A stretch of 64,000 nt of DNA from Pseudomonas sp. H3(2019) (lineage in GTDB: Bacteria > Pseudomonadota > Gammaproteobacteria > Pseudomonadales > Pseudomonadaceae). Shown in pieces: positions 7,841-16,697 of the stretch. The stretch spans positions 103,098-167,097 of the forward strand of contig NZ_VMSG01000012.1 of NCBI RefSeq assembly GCF_007713465.1, written 5' to 3'. Numbering within the stretch: position 1 is the stretch's first letter; the number at the start of each line of letters is the position of its first letter. The notes beneath the pieces are model-generated. The model did no database searches and was not told where the DNA came from. It was given only the letters and a program-made list of their open reading frames with translations. The translations under genes and the position numbers were made by a program.

Positions 7841-8626
7841 TCAGTTGTTGTAGAGGTCCAGATCGCCGAAGTATTTCTTCTGGATCTGCGCGTAGATGCC
7901 CTTCTCGTGCAGGGCCTTGATGGCGCTATTGAGCATGCCTTTGAGCTCGTCGTTGTCCTTGCGCACACCGATGGCGATATCCGCCGGCACCAGCGGATCA
8001 CTGATGCCTTGGCTGTTCTTGAAGGGGGCGCCTTGTGGCGACTCAAGGAAGCTCATCTGCGCTTGCAGCTTGTCCTGAATCGAGGCATCGAGGCGGCCGT
8101 AAACCAGGTCGGCGTAGACCTGATCCTGGTTCTGATAGGCGCGCAGTTTGACCCCGCCCGGCGCCAGCTTGGCCCTGGCGTAAGTTTCCTGAATGGTGCC
8201 TTGCATGAAACCAATGGTCTTGCCCTTGAGCGACTCGGCGGTGGGCTCAAGCCCCGAATCCTTGCGGGTGACGATGGCCGTCGGGCCGGCATACAGACGG
8301 TCGGTAAAATCGATCTGTTTCTTGCGGGCGTCGGTGACGGTCATCGACGACTCGATGGCGTCGAACTTGCCGGCCTTCAGCGCAGGAATCAGCCCGTCGA
8401 AGTCATTGCTGACCCACACACACTTGAGCTTCAGTTCGGCGCAGATCGCATTGCCCAGGTCCACGCCAAAGCCTTGCACGCCACCGTCGGCGGTGGTCGA
8501 CTCAAACGGCGGGTAGCTTGGGTTGGTGCCGAAGCGCAGTTCGGTCCACTCTTTGGCGCTAGCGCCGGCCGAGCAGAACAGCATCGCGAGTACAGGCAAC
8601 GTCAGCCATTGGGTTTTCATCTTCAT
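7841..8626 (-). CDS. Periplasmic amino-acid-binding protein of the ABC importer (ArgT/HisJ-like)
   Basis: The 261-residue protein has a cleavable signal (MKMKTQWLTLPVLAMLFCSAGASA) and then the SBP family 3 fold: LRFGTNPSYPPFESTTADGGVQGFGVDLGNAICAELKLKC, AIESSMTVTDARKKQIDFTD, and GTIQETYARAKL. These are the words of the lysine/arginine/ornithine and histidine branch. It is the first gene of the transporter operon, and the hairpin downstream fits higher expression of this component. The exact ligand cannot be read, although the CtlX and AstA neighbours favour arginine, citrulline or ornithine. Confidence 0.94.
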   Translation of the reverse strand: MKMKTQWLTLPVLAMLFCSAGASAKEWTELRFGTNPSYPPFESTTADGGVQGFGVDLGNAICAELKLKCVWVSNDFDGLIPALKAGKFDAIESSMTVTDARKKQIDFTDRLYAGPTAIVTRKDSGLEPTAESLKGKTIGFMQGTIQETYARAKLAPGGVKLRAYQNQDQVYADLVYGRLDASIQDKLQAQMSFLESPQGAPFKNSQGISDPLVPADIAIGVRKDNDELKGMLNSAIKALHEKGIYAQIQKKYFGDLDLYNN

Positions 8627-9078
8627 AAGTCCCGATTTGATTGGAATTATCGCGACCGGGCACGAATGCCTGGGCGCCTTTATGGGCAGGAACAGAGAGT
8701 CGATGCGGCGTCTGCCGCAGCAGCGTTCTTATTGTTTGTGTTCGGTGCACCGCCAAAGGCCGGCCACACCCCACCCTGAAACCCTTGGCGCAGACGGCTT
8801 CGAATGGAAGGCCAGAATGCCAACAGACGATTGTGCCGAGGTGTCGAAAGGGCCGTCGCAGACAGCTCGCTTGTGCTGATGTCGGCATTTTCACAGCCGA
8901 TCCTGTCGTGAGTGCCCTATCAGGGCGTTTATGCGATGAATCAGTGTGCAGGCATTACAAAAATGCAGACCGAACCTGCATCTATCACGGTTGTACATCG
9001 CAAATTTGCACTGTTACGATCCGGCATCGTTCGCGCGCGAACACTTCTATAAAGAACAATAAAAGCAGGGAGTTAGTG
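8627..9078. promoter_or_regulatory. Divergent intergenic region with a 14-bp palindrome at 9029-9042
   Basis: This stretch of 452 bases separates the binding-protein gene (minus) from the hydrolase gene (plus) and must hold both promoters. No convincing gene was found in it, although a frame in register with the hydrolase is open across much of it. GTTCGCGCGCGAAC at 9029-9042 is a perfect palindrome about 37 bases before the hydrolase ATG, overlapping the place where a promoter would be expected, so it may be an operator. AGCAGGGAG at 9064-9072 is the ribosome binding site. Confidence 0.5.
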
Positions 9079-10185
9079 ATGACTGCTCAGGTTTCATCCC
9101 AGGCGACGCAAGGCATTGATGCCAGCGCCAACGACGTGCTGGCCGAGGTCCGCAACCACATTGGCCACCTGACCCTCAACCGCCCCGCCGGCCTCAACGC
9201 CATTACCCTGGACATGGTCCGCCGCCTGCATCGACAACTCGATGCCTGGTCGAAAGACCCGCATATCCACGCCGTGGTGTTGCGCGGGGCTGGCGAAAAG
9301 GCCTTCTGCGCCGGTGGCGATATCCGCTCGCTGTACGACAGTTTCAAAAACGGCGACACCCTGCATGAAGACTTCTTCGTTGAGGAATACGCCCTCGACC
9401 TGGCGATCCACCATTACCGCAAACCGGTGCTGGCGTTGATGGACGGTTTCGTCCTCGGCGGCGGCATGGGCCTGGTGCAAGGCGCAGACCTGCGAGTGGT
9501 CACCGAACGCAGCCGCCTGGCAATGCCGGAAGTGGCCATCGGTTACTTCCCGGACGTTGGCGGCAGCTACTTCCTGCCACGGATTCCCGGCGAACTGGGC
9601 ATCTACCTCGGCGTCAGCGGCGTGCAGATCCGCGCCGCCGATGCGCTGTATTGCGGGTTGGCCGATTGGTATCTGGAAAGCCAGAAACTCGCCGAGCTGG
9701 ATCAACGCCTCGACAGCCTCACGTGGCACGACACCCCGCTCAAGGACCTGCAAGGTCTGCTGGCGAAACTCGCGGTACAGCAACTGCCCGACGCACCGTT
9801 GCAGGCACTGCGGCCAACGATCGACCACTTCTTCGCCCTGCCGGATGTACCGAGCATCGTTGAGCAACTGCGCACCGTCACGGTTGCCGACAGTCACGAT
9901 TGGGCAATGACCACTGCCGATTTACTCGACAGTCGTTCACCGCTGGCCATGGGTGTAACGTTAGAGATGCTGCGTCGCGGCCGTCAGCTGAGCCTGGAAA
10001 ATTGCTTCGCCCTCGAACTGCACCTCGATCGTCAGTGGTTTGAACGCGGCGACCTGATCGAAGGCGTCCGCGCCTTGCTGATCGACAAAGACAAGAGCCC
10101 ACGCTGGAACCCTCCGACCGTGCAGGCGCTGGACGCCAAACACGTTGCGAGCTTCTTCAGCGGTTTTGACCAGAGCGGGAGCTGA
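9079..10185 (+). CDS. 3-hydroxyisobutyryl-CoA hydrolase / enoyl-CoA hydratase-isomerase family
   Basis: The protein of 368 residues belongs to the longer branch of the crotonase superfamily that includes 3-hydroxyisobutyryl-CoA hydrolase, the valine-pathway enzyme that frees 3-hydroxyisobutyrate from CoA. Visible are the oxyanion-hole segment GAGEKAFCAGGDIRSLYD at about 73-90, LMDGFVLGGGMGLVQGADLRVVTE, and MPEVAIGYFPDVGGSYFLPR with the Glu and Asp used by this branch. ATG 9079 is chosen for its AGGGAG site and because residues before it look non-coding. The stop is four bases from the next ATG, so it is the first gene of a two-gene operon with an acyl-CoA dehydrogenase. Confidence 0.88.
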   Translation: MTAQVSSQATQGIDASANDVLAEVRNHIGHLTLNRPAGLNAITLDMVRRLHRQLDAWSKDPHIHAVVLRGAGEKAFCAGGDIRSLYDSFKNGDTLHEDFFVEEYALDLAIHHYRKPVLALMDGFVLGGGMGLVQGADLRVVTERSRLAMPEVAIGYFPDVGGSYFLPRIPGELGIYLGVSGVQIRAADALYCGLADWYLESQKLAELDQRLDSLTWHDTPLKDLQGLLAKLAVQQLPDAPLQALRPTIDHFFALPDVPSIVEQLRTVTVADSHDWAMTTADLLDSRSPLAMGVTLEMLRRGRQLSLENCFALELHLDRQWFERGDLIEGVRALLIDKDKSPRWNPPTVQALDAKHVASFFSGFDQSGS

Positions 10186-10188
10186 GCC

Positions 10189-11340
10189 ATGCACGATATC
10201 GAATTGACCGAAGAACAAGTGATGATCCGCGACATGGCCCGGGATTTCGCCCGCGGTGAAATCGCCCCGCACGCCCAGGCCTGGGAAAAAGCCGGCTGGA
10301 TCGATGATGCGCTGGTGGCCAAGATGGGCGAGCTGGGTTTGCTCGGCATGGTGGTTCCCGAGGAATGGGGCGGCACGTACGTCGACTACGTGGCCTACGC
10401 GCTGGCAGTGGAAGAGATTTCTGCCGGCGACGGCGCTACCGGTGCCTTGATGAGCATCCACAACTCGGTGGGCTGCGGGCCGGTTCTCAACTATGGCACT
10501 GAAGAACAGAAACAGACCTGGCTGGCGAATCTGGCCAGCGGTCAGGCCATCGGCTGCTTCTGCCTGACCGAGCCGCAGGCCGGTTCCGAGGCGCACAACC
10601 TGCGTACCCGCGCCGAACTGCGCGACGGCCAGTGGGTGATCAATGGCGCCAAGCAGTTCGTCAGCAACGGTCGACGGGCAAAACTGGCGATTGTGTTTGC
10701 AGTAACCGATCCGGACCTGGGCAAGAAAGGTTTGTCAGCATTTCTGGTGCCAACCGACACTCCGGGTTTTATTGTCGACCGCAGCGAACACAAGATGGGT
10801 ATCCGCGCTTCCGACACCTGCGCGGTGACGCTGAACAACTGCATCATTCCTGAAGCCAATCTGCTGGGTGAACGCGGCAAGGGTTTGGCGATTGCCTTGT
10901 CAAACCTCGAAGGCGGTCGCATTGGCATCGCCGCGCAGGCTCTGGGTATCGCCCGTGCAGCTTTCGAAGCAGCGCTGGCCTACGCCCGTGACCGGGTGCA
11001 GTTCGACAAGCCGATCATCGAGCACCAGAGCGTCGCCAACATGCTGGCCGACATGCACACCCGGCTGAATGCAGCGCGCTTGCTGATCCTGCATGCCGCG
11101 CGGTTGCGCAGCGCCGGCAAACCATGCCTGTCGGAAGCCTCGCAGGCCAAGCTGTTTGCCTCGGAGATGGCTGAGAAAGTCTGTTCGTCCGCGATACAGA
11201 TTCACGGCGGCTACGGCTATCTGGAAGATTATCCGGTGGAGCGCTACTACCGCGATGCGCGGATCACGCAGATTTACGAAGGCTCGAGCGAGATTCAGCG
11301 GATGGTCATTGCGCGGGAGCTCAAGAACTACCTGGTCTAA
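10189..11340 (+). CDS. Acyl-CoA dehydrogenase (isobutyryl-CoA dehydrogenase-like)
   Basis: The 383-residue flavoprotein has the ACAD order: N-terminal helices, [22 protein letters not shown] (flavin site), a middle beta domain, [18 protein letters not shown], and the C-terminal [20 protein letters not shown] with the catalytic Glu position of short/branched-chain members. It would oxidise an acyl-CoA to the 2,3-enoyl-CoA, passing electrons to ETF. Pairing with a 3-hydroxyisobutyryl-CoA hydrolase points to isobutyryl-CoA and valine breakdown. GGGAG lies just before the ATG, inside the end of the preceding gene. Confidence 0.9.
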   Translation: MHDIELTEEQVMIRDMARDFARGEIAPHAQAWEKAGWIDDALVAKMGELGLLGMVVPEEWGGTYVDYVAYALAVEEISAGDGATGALMSIHNSVGCGPVLNYGTEEQKQTWLANLASGQAIGCFCLTEPQAGSEAHNLRTRAELRDGQWVINGAKQFVSNGRRAKLAIVFAVTDPDLGKKGLSAFLVPTDTPGFIVDRSEHKMGIRASDTCAVTLNNCIIPEANLLGERGKGLAIALSNLEGGRIGIAAQALGIARAAFEAALAYARDRVQFDKPIIEHQSVANMLADMHTRLNAARLLILHAARLRSAGKPCLSEASQAKLFASEMAEKVCSSAIQIHGGYGYLEDYPVERYYRDARITQIYEGSSEIQRMVIARELKNYLV

Positions 11341-11351
11341 CCCCTTAAAAG

Positions 11352-11429
11352 CATCGCGAGCAGGCTCGCTCCCACAAGGGATCTCATGAACACCAGAGAT
11401 CCACTGTGGGAGCGAGCCTGCTCGCGATG
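11352..11429. repeat. REP doublet between convergent catabolic operons
   Basis: Two 25-base REP units, at 11352-11376 and 11405-11429, are exact inverted copies of each other (core GCGAGCAGGCTCGCTCCCACA). The 28-base spacer itself contains GGATCTC/GAGATCC. The unit fills the gap between two convergent genes and could act as a bidirectional transcript end. Confidence 0.9.
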
Positions 11430-11449
11430 GCATCAGCGCAAATGCTACA

Positions 11450-12223
11450 TCATTTGCCCTGGAACTCAGCTTCACGCTTGGCAATAAACGCCGCCATGCC
11501 TTCCTTCTGGTCCTGTGTGGCAAACGCCGCATGGAACACCCGGCGTTCAAAGCGCACGCCTTCGGACAGGCTGACTTCAAAGGCGCGGTTGACGCTTTCC
11601 TTGACCATCATTGCAATCGGCAAGGACTTCTTGGCGATCAGCGCGGCGACCTTCAACGCTTCATCCAGCAGCTCATCCACCGGCACGATGCGTGCAACGA
11701 TGCCGCAGCGCTCCGCTTCCACCGCGTCGATCAAGCGGCCGCTGAGACACATTTCCATGGCTTTGGCCTTGCCCACGGCGCGAGTCAAGCGCTGGGTGCC
11801 GCCCATACCCGGCAGCACGCCGAGGTTGATTTCCGGCTGACCGAATTTTGCGTTGTCGCCGGCCAGAATGAAGTCGCACATCAGCGCCAGCTCACAGCCA
11901 CCACCCAACGCAAAACCGGCGACCGCGGCAATGATCGGCTTGCGTCGGTTGGCCACCCGATCACTGTCGCTGAACAGGTCGTCGAGGTAGATCTGCGGAT
12001 AGGTCAGCTCGGCCATTTCCTTGATGTCGGCACCGGCGGCAAAGGCCTTTTTCGAGCCGGTCAGCACGATGCAGCCGATTTCCGGATTGGCTTCCAGACC
12101 GTCCAGCGCGTGGTTCAACTCGCTGACAATCTGCGCGTTCAAGGCGTTCAGGGCTTGCGGGCGGTTGAGGGTGATCAGACCCACGCGACCCTGGACTTCC
12201 AACAAAATCGTTTCGTAGCTCAT
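11450..12223 (-). CDS. Enoyl-CoA hydratase (crotonase family)
   Basis: A 257-residue enzyme of normal length for the family, starting [29 protein letters not shown]. The oxyanion-hole regions are [20 protein letters not shown] and [19 protein letters not shown]. The two catalytic acidic residues fall in [18 protein letters not shown] (Glu) and in the segment before it. In this gene set it would hydrate tiglyl-CoA or a similar enoyl-CoA to the 3-hydroxyacyl-CoA. It is the last gene of a four-gene minus-strand operon that also encodes an acyl-CoA dehydrogenase, thiolase and short-chain dehydrogenase. Confidence 0.92.
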   Translation of the reverse strand: MSYETILLEVQGRVGLITLNRPQALNALNAQIVSELNHALDGLEANPEIGCIVLTGSKKAFAAGADIKEMAELTYPQIYLDDLFSDSDRVANRRKPIIAAVAGFALGGGCELALMCDFILAGDNAKFGQPEINLGVLPGMGGTQRLTRAVGKAKAMEMCLSGRLIDAVEAERCGIVARIVPVDELLDEALKVAALIAKKSLPIAMMVKESVNRAFEVSLSEGVRFERRVFHAAFATQDQKEGMAAFIAKREAEFQGK

Positions 12224-12237
12224 GTAAGCGTTCCTTC

Positions 12238-13365
12238 TTAAAGATTGCGCGAAATGACCATGCGCTGAATATCGCTGGTGCCTTCATAGATCTGACAAAC
12301 CCGCACGTCGCGGTAGATCCGCTCCAGCGGGAAGTCATTCAGGTAACCGTAACCACCGAGGGTTTGCAACGCCATCGAGCAGACCTTTTCGGCCATTTCC
12401 GAGGCGAACAGCTTGGCCATCGAGGCTTCCACCAGCGCCGGTTTGCCGCTGTCACGCAGGGCGGCGGCGTAATGCACCATCTGCCGGGCGACGGCGATTT
12501 GAGTGGCCATGTCGGCCAAACGGAAGGCTACCGCCTGATGCTCGATGATCGCCTTGCCGAAGCTCTCGCGCTCACGGGCATAATCGCGGGCGGCTTCGAA
12601 TGCTGCACGGGCCATGCCGACCGATTGCGAGGCAATTCCGACACGTCCGCCTTCAAGGTTGGCCAAAGCGATTTTGTAGCCTTCGCCCTCCTCGCCCAGA
12701 CGATTGGCCACCGGCACCTTCACGTCCTCAAAGAGGATTTGGCAGGTGTCCGAGGCGTGCTGGCCGAGCTTGTCTTCAACCCGCGCAACCTTGTAGCCCG
12801 GTGAATCGGTCGGCACGATAAACGCGCTGATCCCGCGTTTGCCGGCGCTTGGGTCGGTGACCGCGAAGACGATCACCACCCCGGCGTTTTGCCCGGAAGT
12901 GATGAACTGCTTGCAGCCATTGAGCACATAGTGATCGCCGTTCAGGCGGGCACGGGTTTTCAGGCTGCTGGCGTCGGAACCGGCCTGCGGCTCGGTCAGC
13001 GCGAACGCCCCGAGCATGGCGCCACTGGCCAGAGGCTTGAGGAACTGTTCTTTCTGCTGGTCGTTGCCGAACTTGAGGATCGGCACGCAACCCACCGAGT
13101 TGTGCACGCTCATGATGGTCGAGCAGGCGCCATCGCCAGCGGCGATTTCTTCCAGGGCCATGGCGTACGCCAGGTAACCGGTGTCGCAACCGCCCCACTG
13201 CTCCGGCACCAACATGCCGAAGAAGCCCAGTTCGGCCATCTCGCCGATGGCTTCTTTCGGGAAGCGGTGCTCGCGATCCCACTCGGCGGCGAACGGTTTG
13301 AGCCGTTCCTGGGCAAATTGCCGGGCCGCGTCGCTGATCTGTAGTTGTTCGTCAGTCGGTAGCAT
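12238..13365 (-). CDS. Acyl-CoA dehydrogenase (2-methylbutyryl-CoA type suggested)
   Basis: The protein is 375 residues with the ACAD hallmarks [22 protein letters not shown] and [16 protein letters not shown], the latter carrying Asp next to the position used as base in other members. The gene order dehydrogenase, hydratase, hydroxyacyl dehydrogenase and thiolase is the full set for turning 2-methylbutyryl-CoA into acetyl-CoA and propionyl-CoA, as in the isoleucine cluster known from pseudomonads. It lies 14 bases before the hydratase gene. Substrate preference is inferred from the cluster, not from active-site residues. Confidence 0.9.
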   Translation of the reverse strand: MLPTDEQLQISDAARQFAQERLKPFAAEWDREHRFPKEAIGEMAELGFFGMLVPEQWGGCDTGYLAYAMALEEIAAGDGACSTIMSVHNSVGCVPILKFGNDQQKEQFLKPLASGAMLGAFALTEPQAGSDASSLKTRARLNGDHYVLNGCKQFITSGQNAGVVIVFAVTDPSAGKRGISAFIVPTDSPGYKVARVEDKLGQHASDTCQILFEDVKVPVANRLGEEGEGYKIALANLEGGRVGIASQSVGMARAAFEAARDYARERESFGKAIIEHQAVAFRLADMATQIAVARQMVHYAAALRDSGKPALVEASMAKLFASEMAEKVCSMALQTLGGYGYLNDFPLERIYRDVRVCQIYEGTSDIQRMVISRNL

Positions 13366-13374
13366 GTTGATTCC

Positions 13375-14568
13375 TTAATACAGGCATTCAACGGCCATGG
13401 CCGTGGCTTCACCGCCGCCGATGCAGATCGCTGCAACGCCGCGTTTCAGGCCTTTCTGGCGCAAGGCAGAAAGCAGGGTCACGAGGATCCGCGCACCCGA
13501 GGCGCCGATCGGGTGGCCCAGCGCACAGGCGCCGCCGTGGACGTTGACCTTGCTGTGGGGGATTTCCAGCTTGGTCATGGTCACCAGGCTGACCACCGCG
13601 AAGGCTTCGTTGACTTCGAACAGCTCGACTTCATCCAGCGACCAACCGGTTTTCTTCAGCAGTTTCTTGATCGCGCCCACCGGTGCCACCGGGAACAGCC
13701 CCGGCGTATCAGCGAAGGCTGCGTGACCGTGGATCACCGCCAGCGGTTTCAGGCCACGTTTTTCGGCTTCTGAACGACGCATCAGCAGCAACGCCGCCGC
13801 GCCGTCGGAAATCGAACTGGAGTTGGCCGCCGTCACTGTGCCGCCGTCACGGAACGCCGGTTTCAGGCTGGCGATCTTGTCCAGTTTGGCTTTCGGTGGT
13901 TGTTCGTCATCGGTGATGAGCTTCTGCTCTTTGCCGACCATAACCTGCAGCGGAACGATTTCGGCGTTGAAGCTACCGTCCTTGATCGCCTGTTGCGCGC
14001 GAGTGGTCGAAGCGATTGCGAACTCATCTTGCGCTTCACGCGTGAAGCCGTTGGCCTCGGCGCAGTCCTCGGCAAAGGTGCCCATCAGGCGGCCCTTGTC
14101 GTAGGCATCTTCCAGACCGTCGAGGAACATGTGGTCAAGCACTTTGCCGTGGCCCATGCGGTAGCCGCTGCGCGCACGATCCAGTAAGTAAGGCGCGTTG
14201 GACATGCTTTCCATCCCGCCAGCAACCACCACGTCGGCACTGCCGGCCAGCAGCATGTCGTGGGCCAGGATGGCGGCTTCCATGCCCGAACCGCACATTT
14301 TGTTCAGGGTGGTGCAACGGGTCGATTTGTCCAACCTGGCGCCCAGTGCAGCCTGGCGGGCCGGGGCCTGGCCGAGGCCGGCGGACAGCACGCAACCAAA
14401 CAGCACTTCTTCTACCGCGTCGGGGGCCACACCGGCACGCTCGACGGCGGCGCGGATCGCGGCAGCACCCAGCTGTGGCGCGCTGAGGCTTTTCAGTTCA
14501 CCTTGAAAACCACCCATCGGGGTGCGGACGGCGCTGACGATAACGATTGGATCGTGGGACATTGTCAT
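13375..14568 (-). CDS. Acetyl-CoA C-acyltransferase (thiolase)
   Basis: The 397-residue protein has the thiolase triad: Cys in TLNKMCGSGMEAA at about residue 90, His in NVHGGACALGHPIGASGAR, and the C-terminal CIGGGEATAMAVE Cys. It would split 2-methylacetoacetyl-CoA into acetyl-CoA and propionyl-CoA if the cluster handles isoleucine, or act as a general acetoacetyl-CoA thiolase. Two in-frame ATGs open the gene (MTM); either would serve. It lies nine bases before the acyl-CoA dehydrogenase gene and twelve after the short-chain dehydrogenase gene. Confidence 0.93.
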   Translation of the reverse strand: MTMSHDPIVIVSAVRTPMGGFQGELKSLSAPQLGAAAIRAAVERAGVAPDAVEEVLFGCVLSAGLGQAPARQAALGARLDKSTRCTTLNKMCGSGMEAAILAHDMLLAGSADVVVAGGMESMSNAPYLLDRARSGYRMGHGKVLDHMFLDGLEDAYDKGRLMGTFAEDCAEANGFTREAQDEFAIASTTRAQQAIKDGSFNAEIVPLQVMVGKEQKLITDDEQPPKAKLDKIASLKPAFRDGGTVTAANSSSISDGAAALLLMRRSEAEKRGLKPLAVIHGHAAFADTPGLFPVAPVGAIKKLLKKTGWSLDEVELFEVNEAFAVVSLVTMTKLEIPHSKVNVHGGACALGHPIGASGARILVTLLSALRQKGLKRGVAAICIGGGEATAMAVECLY

Positions 14569-14580
14569 GACAAATACTCC

Positions 14581-15345
14581 TTATTTGGCGGCCATACGCA
14601 AGGCACCGTCGAGACGGATCACCTCGCCGTTGAGCATGCTGTTTTCTATGATATGCCTGACCAGCGCGGCGTACTCAACCGGTTTGCCCAAGCGTGGCGG
14701 GAACGGTACGCCAGCGGCCAGCGAGTCGCGAACTTCCTGGGTCATGCCGGCCATCATCGGCGTTTCGAAGATGCCTGGGGCGATGGTCATCACCCGGATG
14801 CCGTAACGCGCCAACTCACGGGCGGCGGGCAAGGTCAGGCTGGCAATCGCACCTTTGGAGGCGGCGTAGGCGGCCTGGCCGATCTGACCGTCAAAGGCCG
14901 CCACCGAGGCGGTATTGATGATCACCCCGCGCTCGCCGTCTTCATTGGCTTCGGTTTCGGCAATCGCCGCAGCTGCCAGGCGCAGCATGTTGAAGCTGCC
15001 GATCAGGTTGACGTTGATTACCTGGCTGAAACTGGCCAACGCGTGCGGGCCGTTCTTGCCGAGGATCTTCTCGCCACGGACCACACCGGCGCAGTTGACC
15101 AGTCCGTGCAGGCCGCCAAAGGCTGCAACCGTTGCCTGCACCGCCGCTTCTGCCGCTGCTTCCTGACTGATGTCCGCGACGACGCAGTGTGCGCCGAGCC
15201 GTTTTGCCTGAGCCGCGACGGCTTCGGCGTTCAGGTCCACCAGCATGACTTTGGCACCGGCACCCACCAGCATTTCAGCCGTGGCCGCGCCCAGGCCCGA
15301 GGCACCGCCGGTGACCAGAAAAACCTTGTTTTCGATCTGCATCAT
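14581..15345 (-). CDS. 3-hydroxyacyl-CoA dehydrogenase, short-chain dehydrogenase family (type II HAD-like)
   Basis: A 254-residue SDR with the NAD site [16 protein letters not shown] at the N-terminus, the NNAG-equivalent [10 protein letters not shown], and the catalytic Ser-Tyr-Lys in [22 protein letters not shown]. It closely fits the bacterial relatives of type II 3-hydroxyacyl-CoA dehydrogenase that oxidise 2-methyl-3-hydroxybutyryl-CoA in isoleucine breakdown. It is the promoter-proximal gene of the four-gene operon. The 179 bases upstream, up to the AraC-type gene, hold its promoter; no clear operator was seen. Confidence 0.9.
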   Translation of the reverse strand: MMQIENKVFLVTGGASGLGAATAEMLVGAGAKVMLVDLNAEAVAAQAKRLGAHCVVADISQEAAAEAAVQATVAAFGGLHGLVNCAGVVRGEKILGKNGPHALASFSQVINVNLIGSFNMLRLAAAAIAETEANEDGERGVIINTASVAAFDGQIGQAAYAASKGAIASLTLPAARELARYGIRVMTIAPGIFETPMMAGMTQEVRDSLAAGVPFPPRLGKPVEYAALVRHIIENSMLNGEVIRLDGALRMAAK

Positions 15346-15524
15346 TGTTTCCTTGGATTCAAGTCTTTAGGTTGGGGGAACCGTAAAAATCCAGGAAATA
15401 CTCGCTCTGCGGGCGGCGCGGGACAATGGTCAAAGCTTTCAAGTTGCGTGACTGGTTTGGCCAAGATTCAAGAGATGCGGTGTCTGCTCGCGATGAGGCC
15501 AGCCGTATCAATACAAGATCTGGA

Positions 15525-16541
15525 TCAGTGGGCCTCGTTGAGAATCAAACTGCGGTAATGCCCCGGATTGGACCCCGACCACTTGCGAAACGCCTTGTAG
15601 AACGAGCTCGCATCGGCAAACCCGAGCCGCGTGGCGATCTCGGCGAAGCTGATCGAAGGTTCGGCCAGCCAGACAATCGCCAGTTCCTTGCGCACGCTGT
15701 CCTTCAAGCCTTGATAGGTCTGCCCTTCTTCTGCCAAGCGTCGACGCAGCGTCGATGCGGACATGCACAGCCGCTGCGCCAGGCTGTCGGTTTCCGGCCA
15801 CTGCTCGGCAGGCAGATGCCGCAAATCGTGTTTGATCCGGCTGGCGAGGCTTTGCGGATCGCGATATTTGACCAGGATATTGGCCGGCGCATGGGCCAAA
15901 AAGCGCTTGAGCTCGTCGCTGCTGCGCTTGATCGGCAGATCCAGGCAATCAGCCGAGAAGATCATCCGTGTACGCGGTCGATCGAAGCGCAGGTTTTCGG
16001 AGAACATCACCTTGTAGTCATCGCAAAAATCCGGCTCCGCGCAGCGCAGTTCGATGGCCAGAATCGGTATTCGTCGCCCCGCCAGCCAGCAGGCAACGCC
16101 ATGGACGATCATCCAGTAGGTGAAATAAGTGAAGGCGCGACGCGGGTCCTGGTCGTCTTCGAGCAAGACGATTTCCGCCAGGCTTTGCTGATGAACCAGC
16201 TGCGCCGGCATGCGCTCCAGCATCAACGACAGAAACCCCAGCCCGGCCGTCAATCCCGCGGCCAACGTCGGCTGGGCCATGGCGCAACGACAGAGAAATG
16301 CTAGACTGCCCGATTTCAATCGGCGCGGGTCCATGCCAAAGAATTCGTCGTCCGTGCGCCGCGCCAACAATCGCCACAGCCGTGCATAGGCGGTGGCCGG
16401 AACCCTGGCGTCGGCAATGGCCAGCACATGCAGATCAATGCCGACTTTGTACAAAACCTCGTCGCTGGCCGCCTCGGTTGCGCAACTTTGCAACAGCGCC
16501 TCACGCACGAGGTGAATGGAGATGGTGTCCTTTTCCGACAT
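15525..16541 (-). CDS. AraC family transcriptional regulator
   Basis: The protein is 338 residues: an N-terminal ligand-binding region of the Arabinose_bd type (residues about 20-200) and a C-terminal double helix-turn-helix (RLCMSASTLRRRLAEEGQTYQGLKDSVRKELAIVWL and FAEIATRLGFADASSFYKAFRKWSGSNPGHYR). It is encoded upstream of, and on the same strand as, the four-gene isoleucine-type operon, so it is the likely activator of that operon. The 156-base gap to the divergent hscC gene is its probable promoter region. Confidence 0.92.
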   Translation of the reverse strand: MSEKDTISIHLVREALLQSCATEAASDEVLYKVGIDLHVLAIADARVPATAYARLWRLLARRTDDEFFGMDPRRLKSGSLAFLCRCAMAQPTLAAGLTAGLGFLSLMLERMPAQLVHQQSLAEIVLLEDDQDPRRAFTYFTYWMIVHGVACWLAGRRIPILAIELRCAEPDFCDDYKVMFSENLRFDRPRTRMIFSADCLDLPIKRSSDELKRFLAHAPANILVKYRDPQSLASRIKHDLRHLPAEQWPETDSLAQRLCMSASTLRRRLAEEGQTYQGLKDSVRKELAIVWLAEPSISFAEIATRLGFADASSFYKAFRKWSGSNPGHYRSLILNEAH

Positions 16542-16697
16542 TGAACGTCACTCAGGTGCACTGATTAATCTGTCGGCCATCTTAGGCAGCCCGGAATAAA
16601 AAGCCAGCCTTGCGCATAACCAGACTCAATAACAAGACCCTGTGGCCAATAGGCTGTCGCGGGGGGATTCTCGAACTGACATGGAGGTGTAAACGTT

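Noticed and set aside
8641..9078. N-terminal extension of the 3-hydroxyisobutyryl-CoA hydrolase by 146 residues
   Set aside because: The extension has no family likeness, while ATG 9079 has a good ribosome site and gives the expected length.
14260..15558. 432-codon open frame opposite the thiolase and short-chain dehydrogenase genes
   Set aside because: It crosses two well-defined genes and their junction, and has shadow-like composition.
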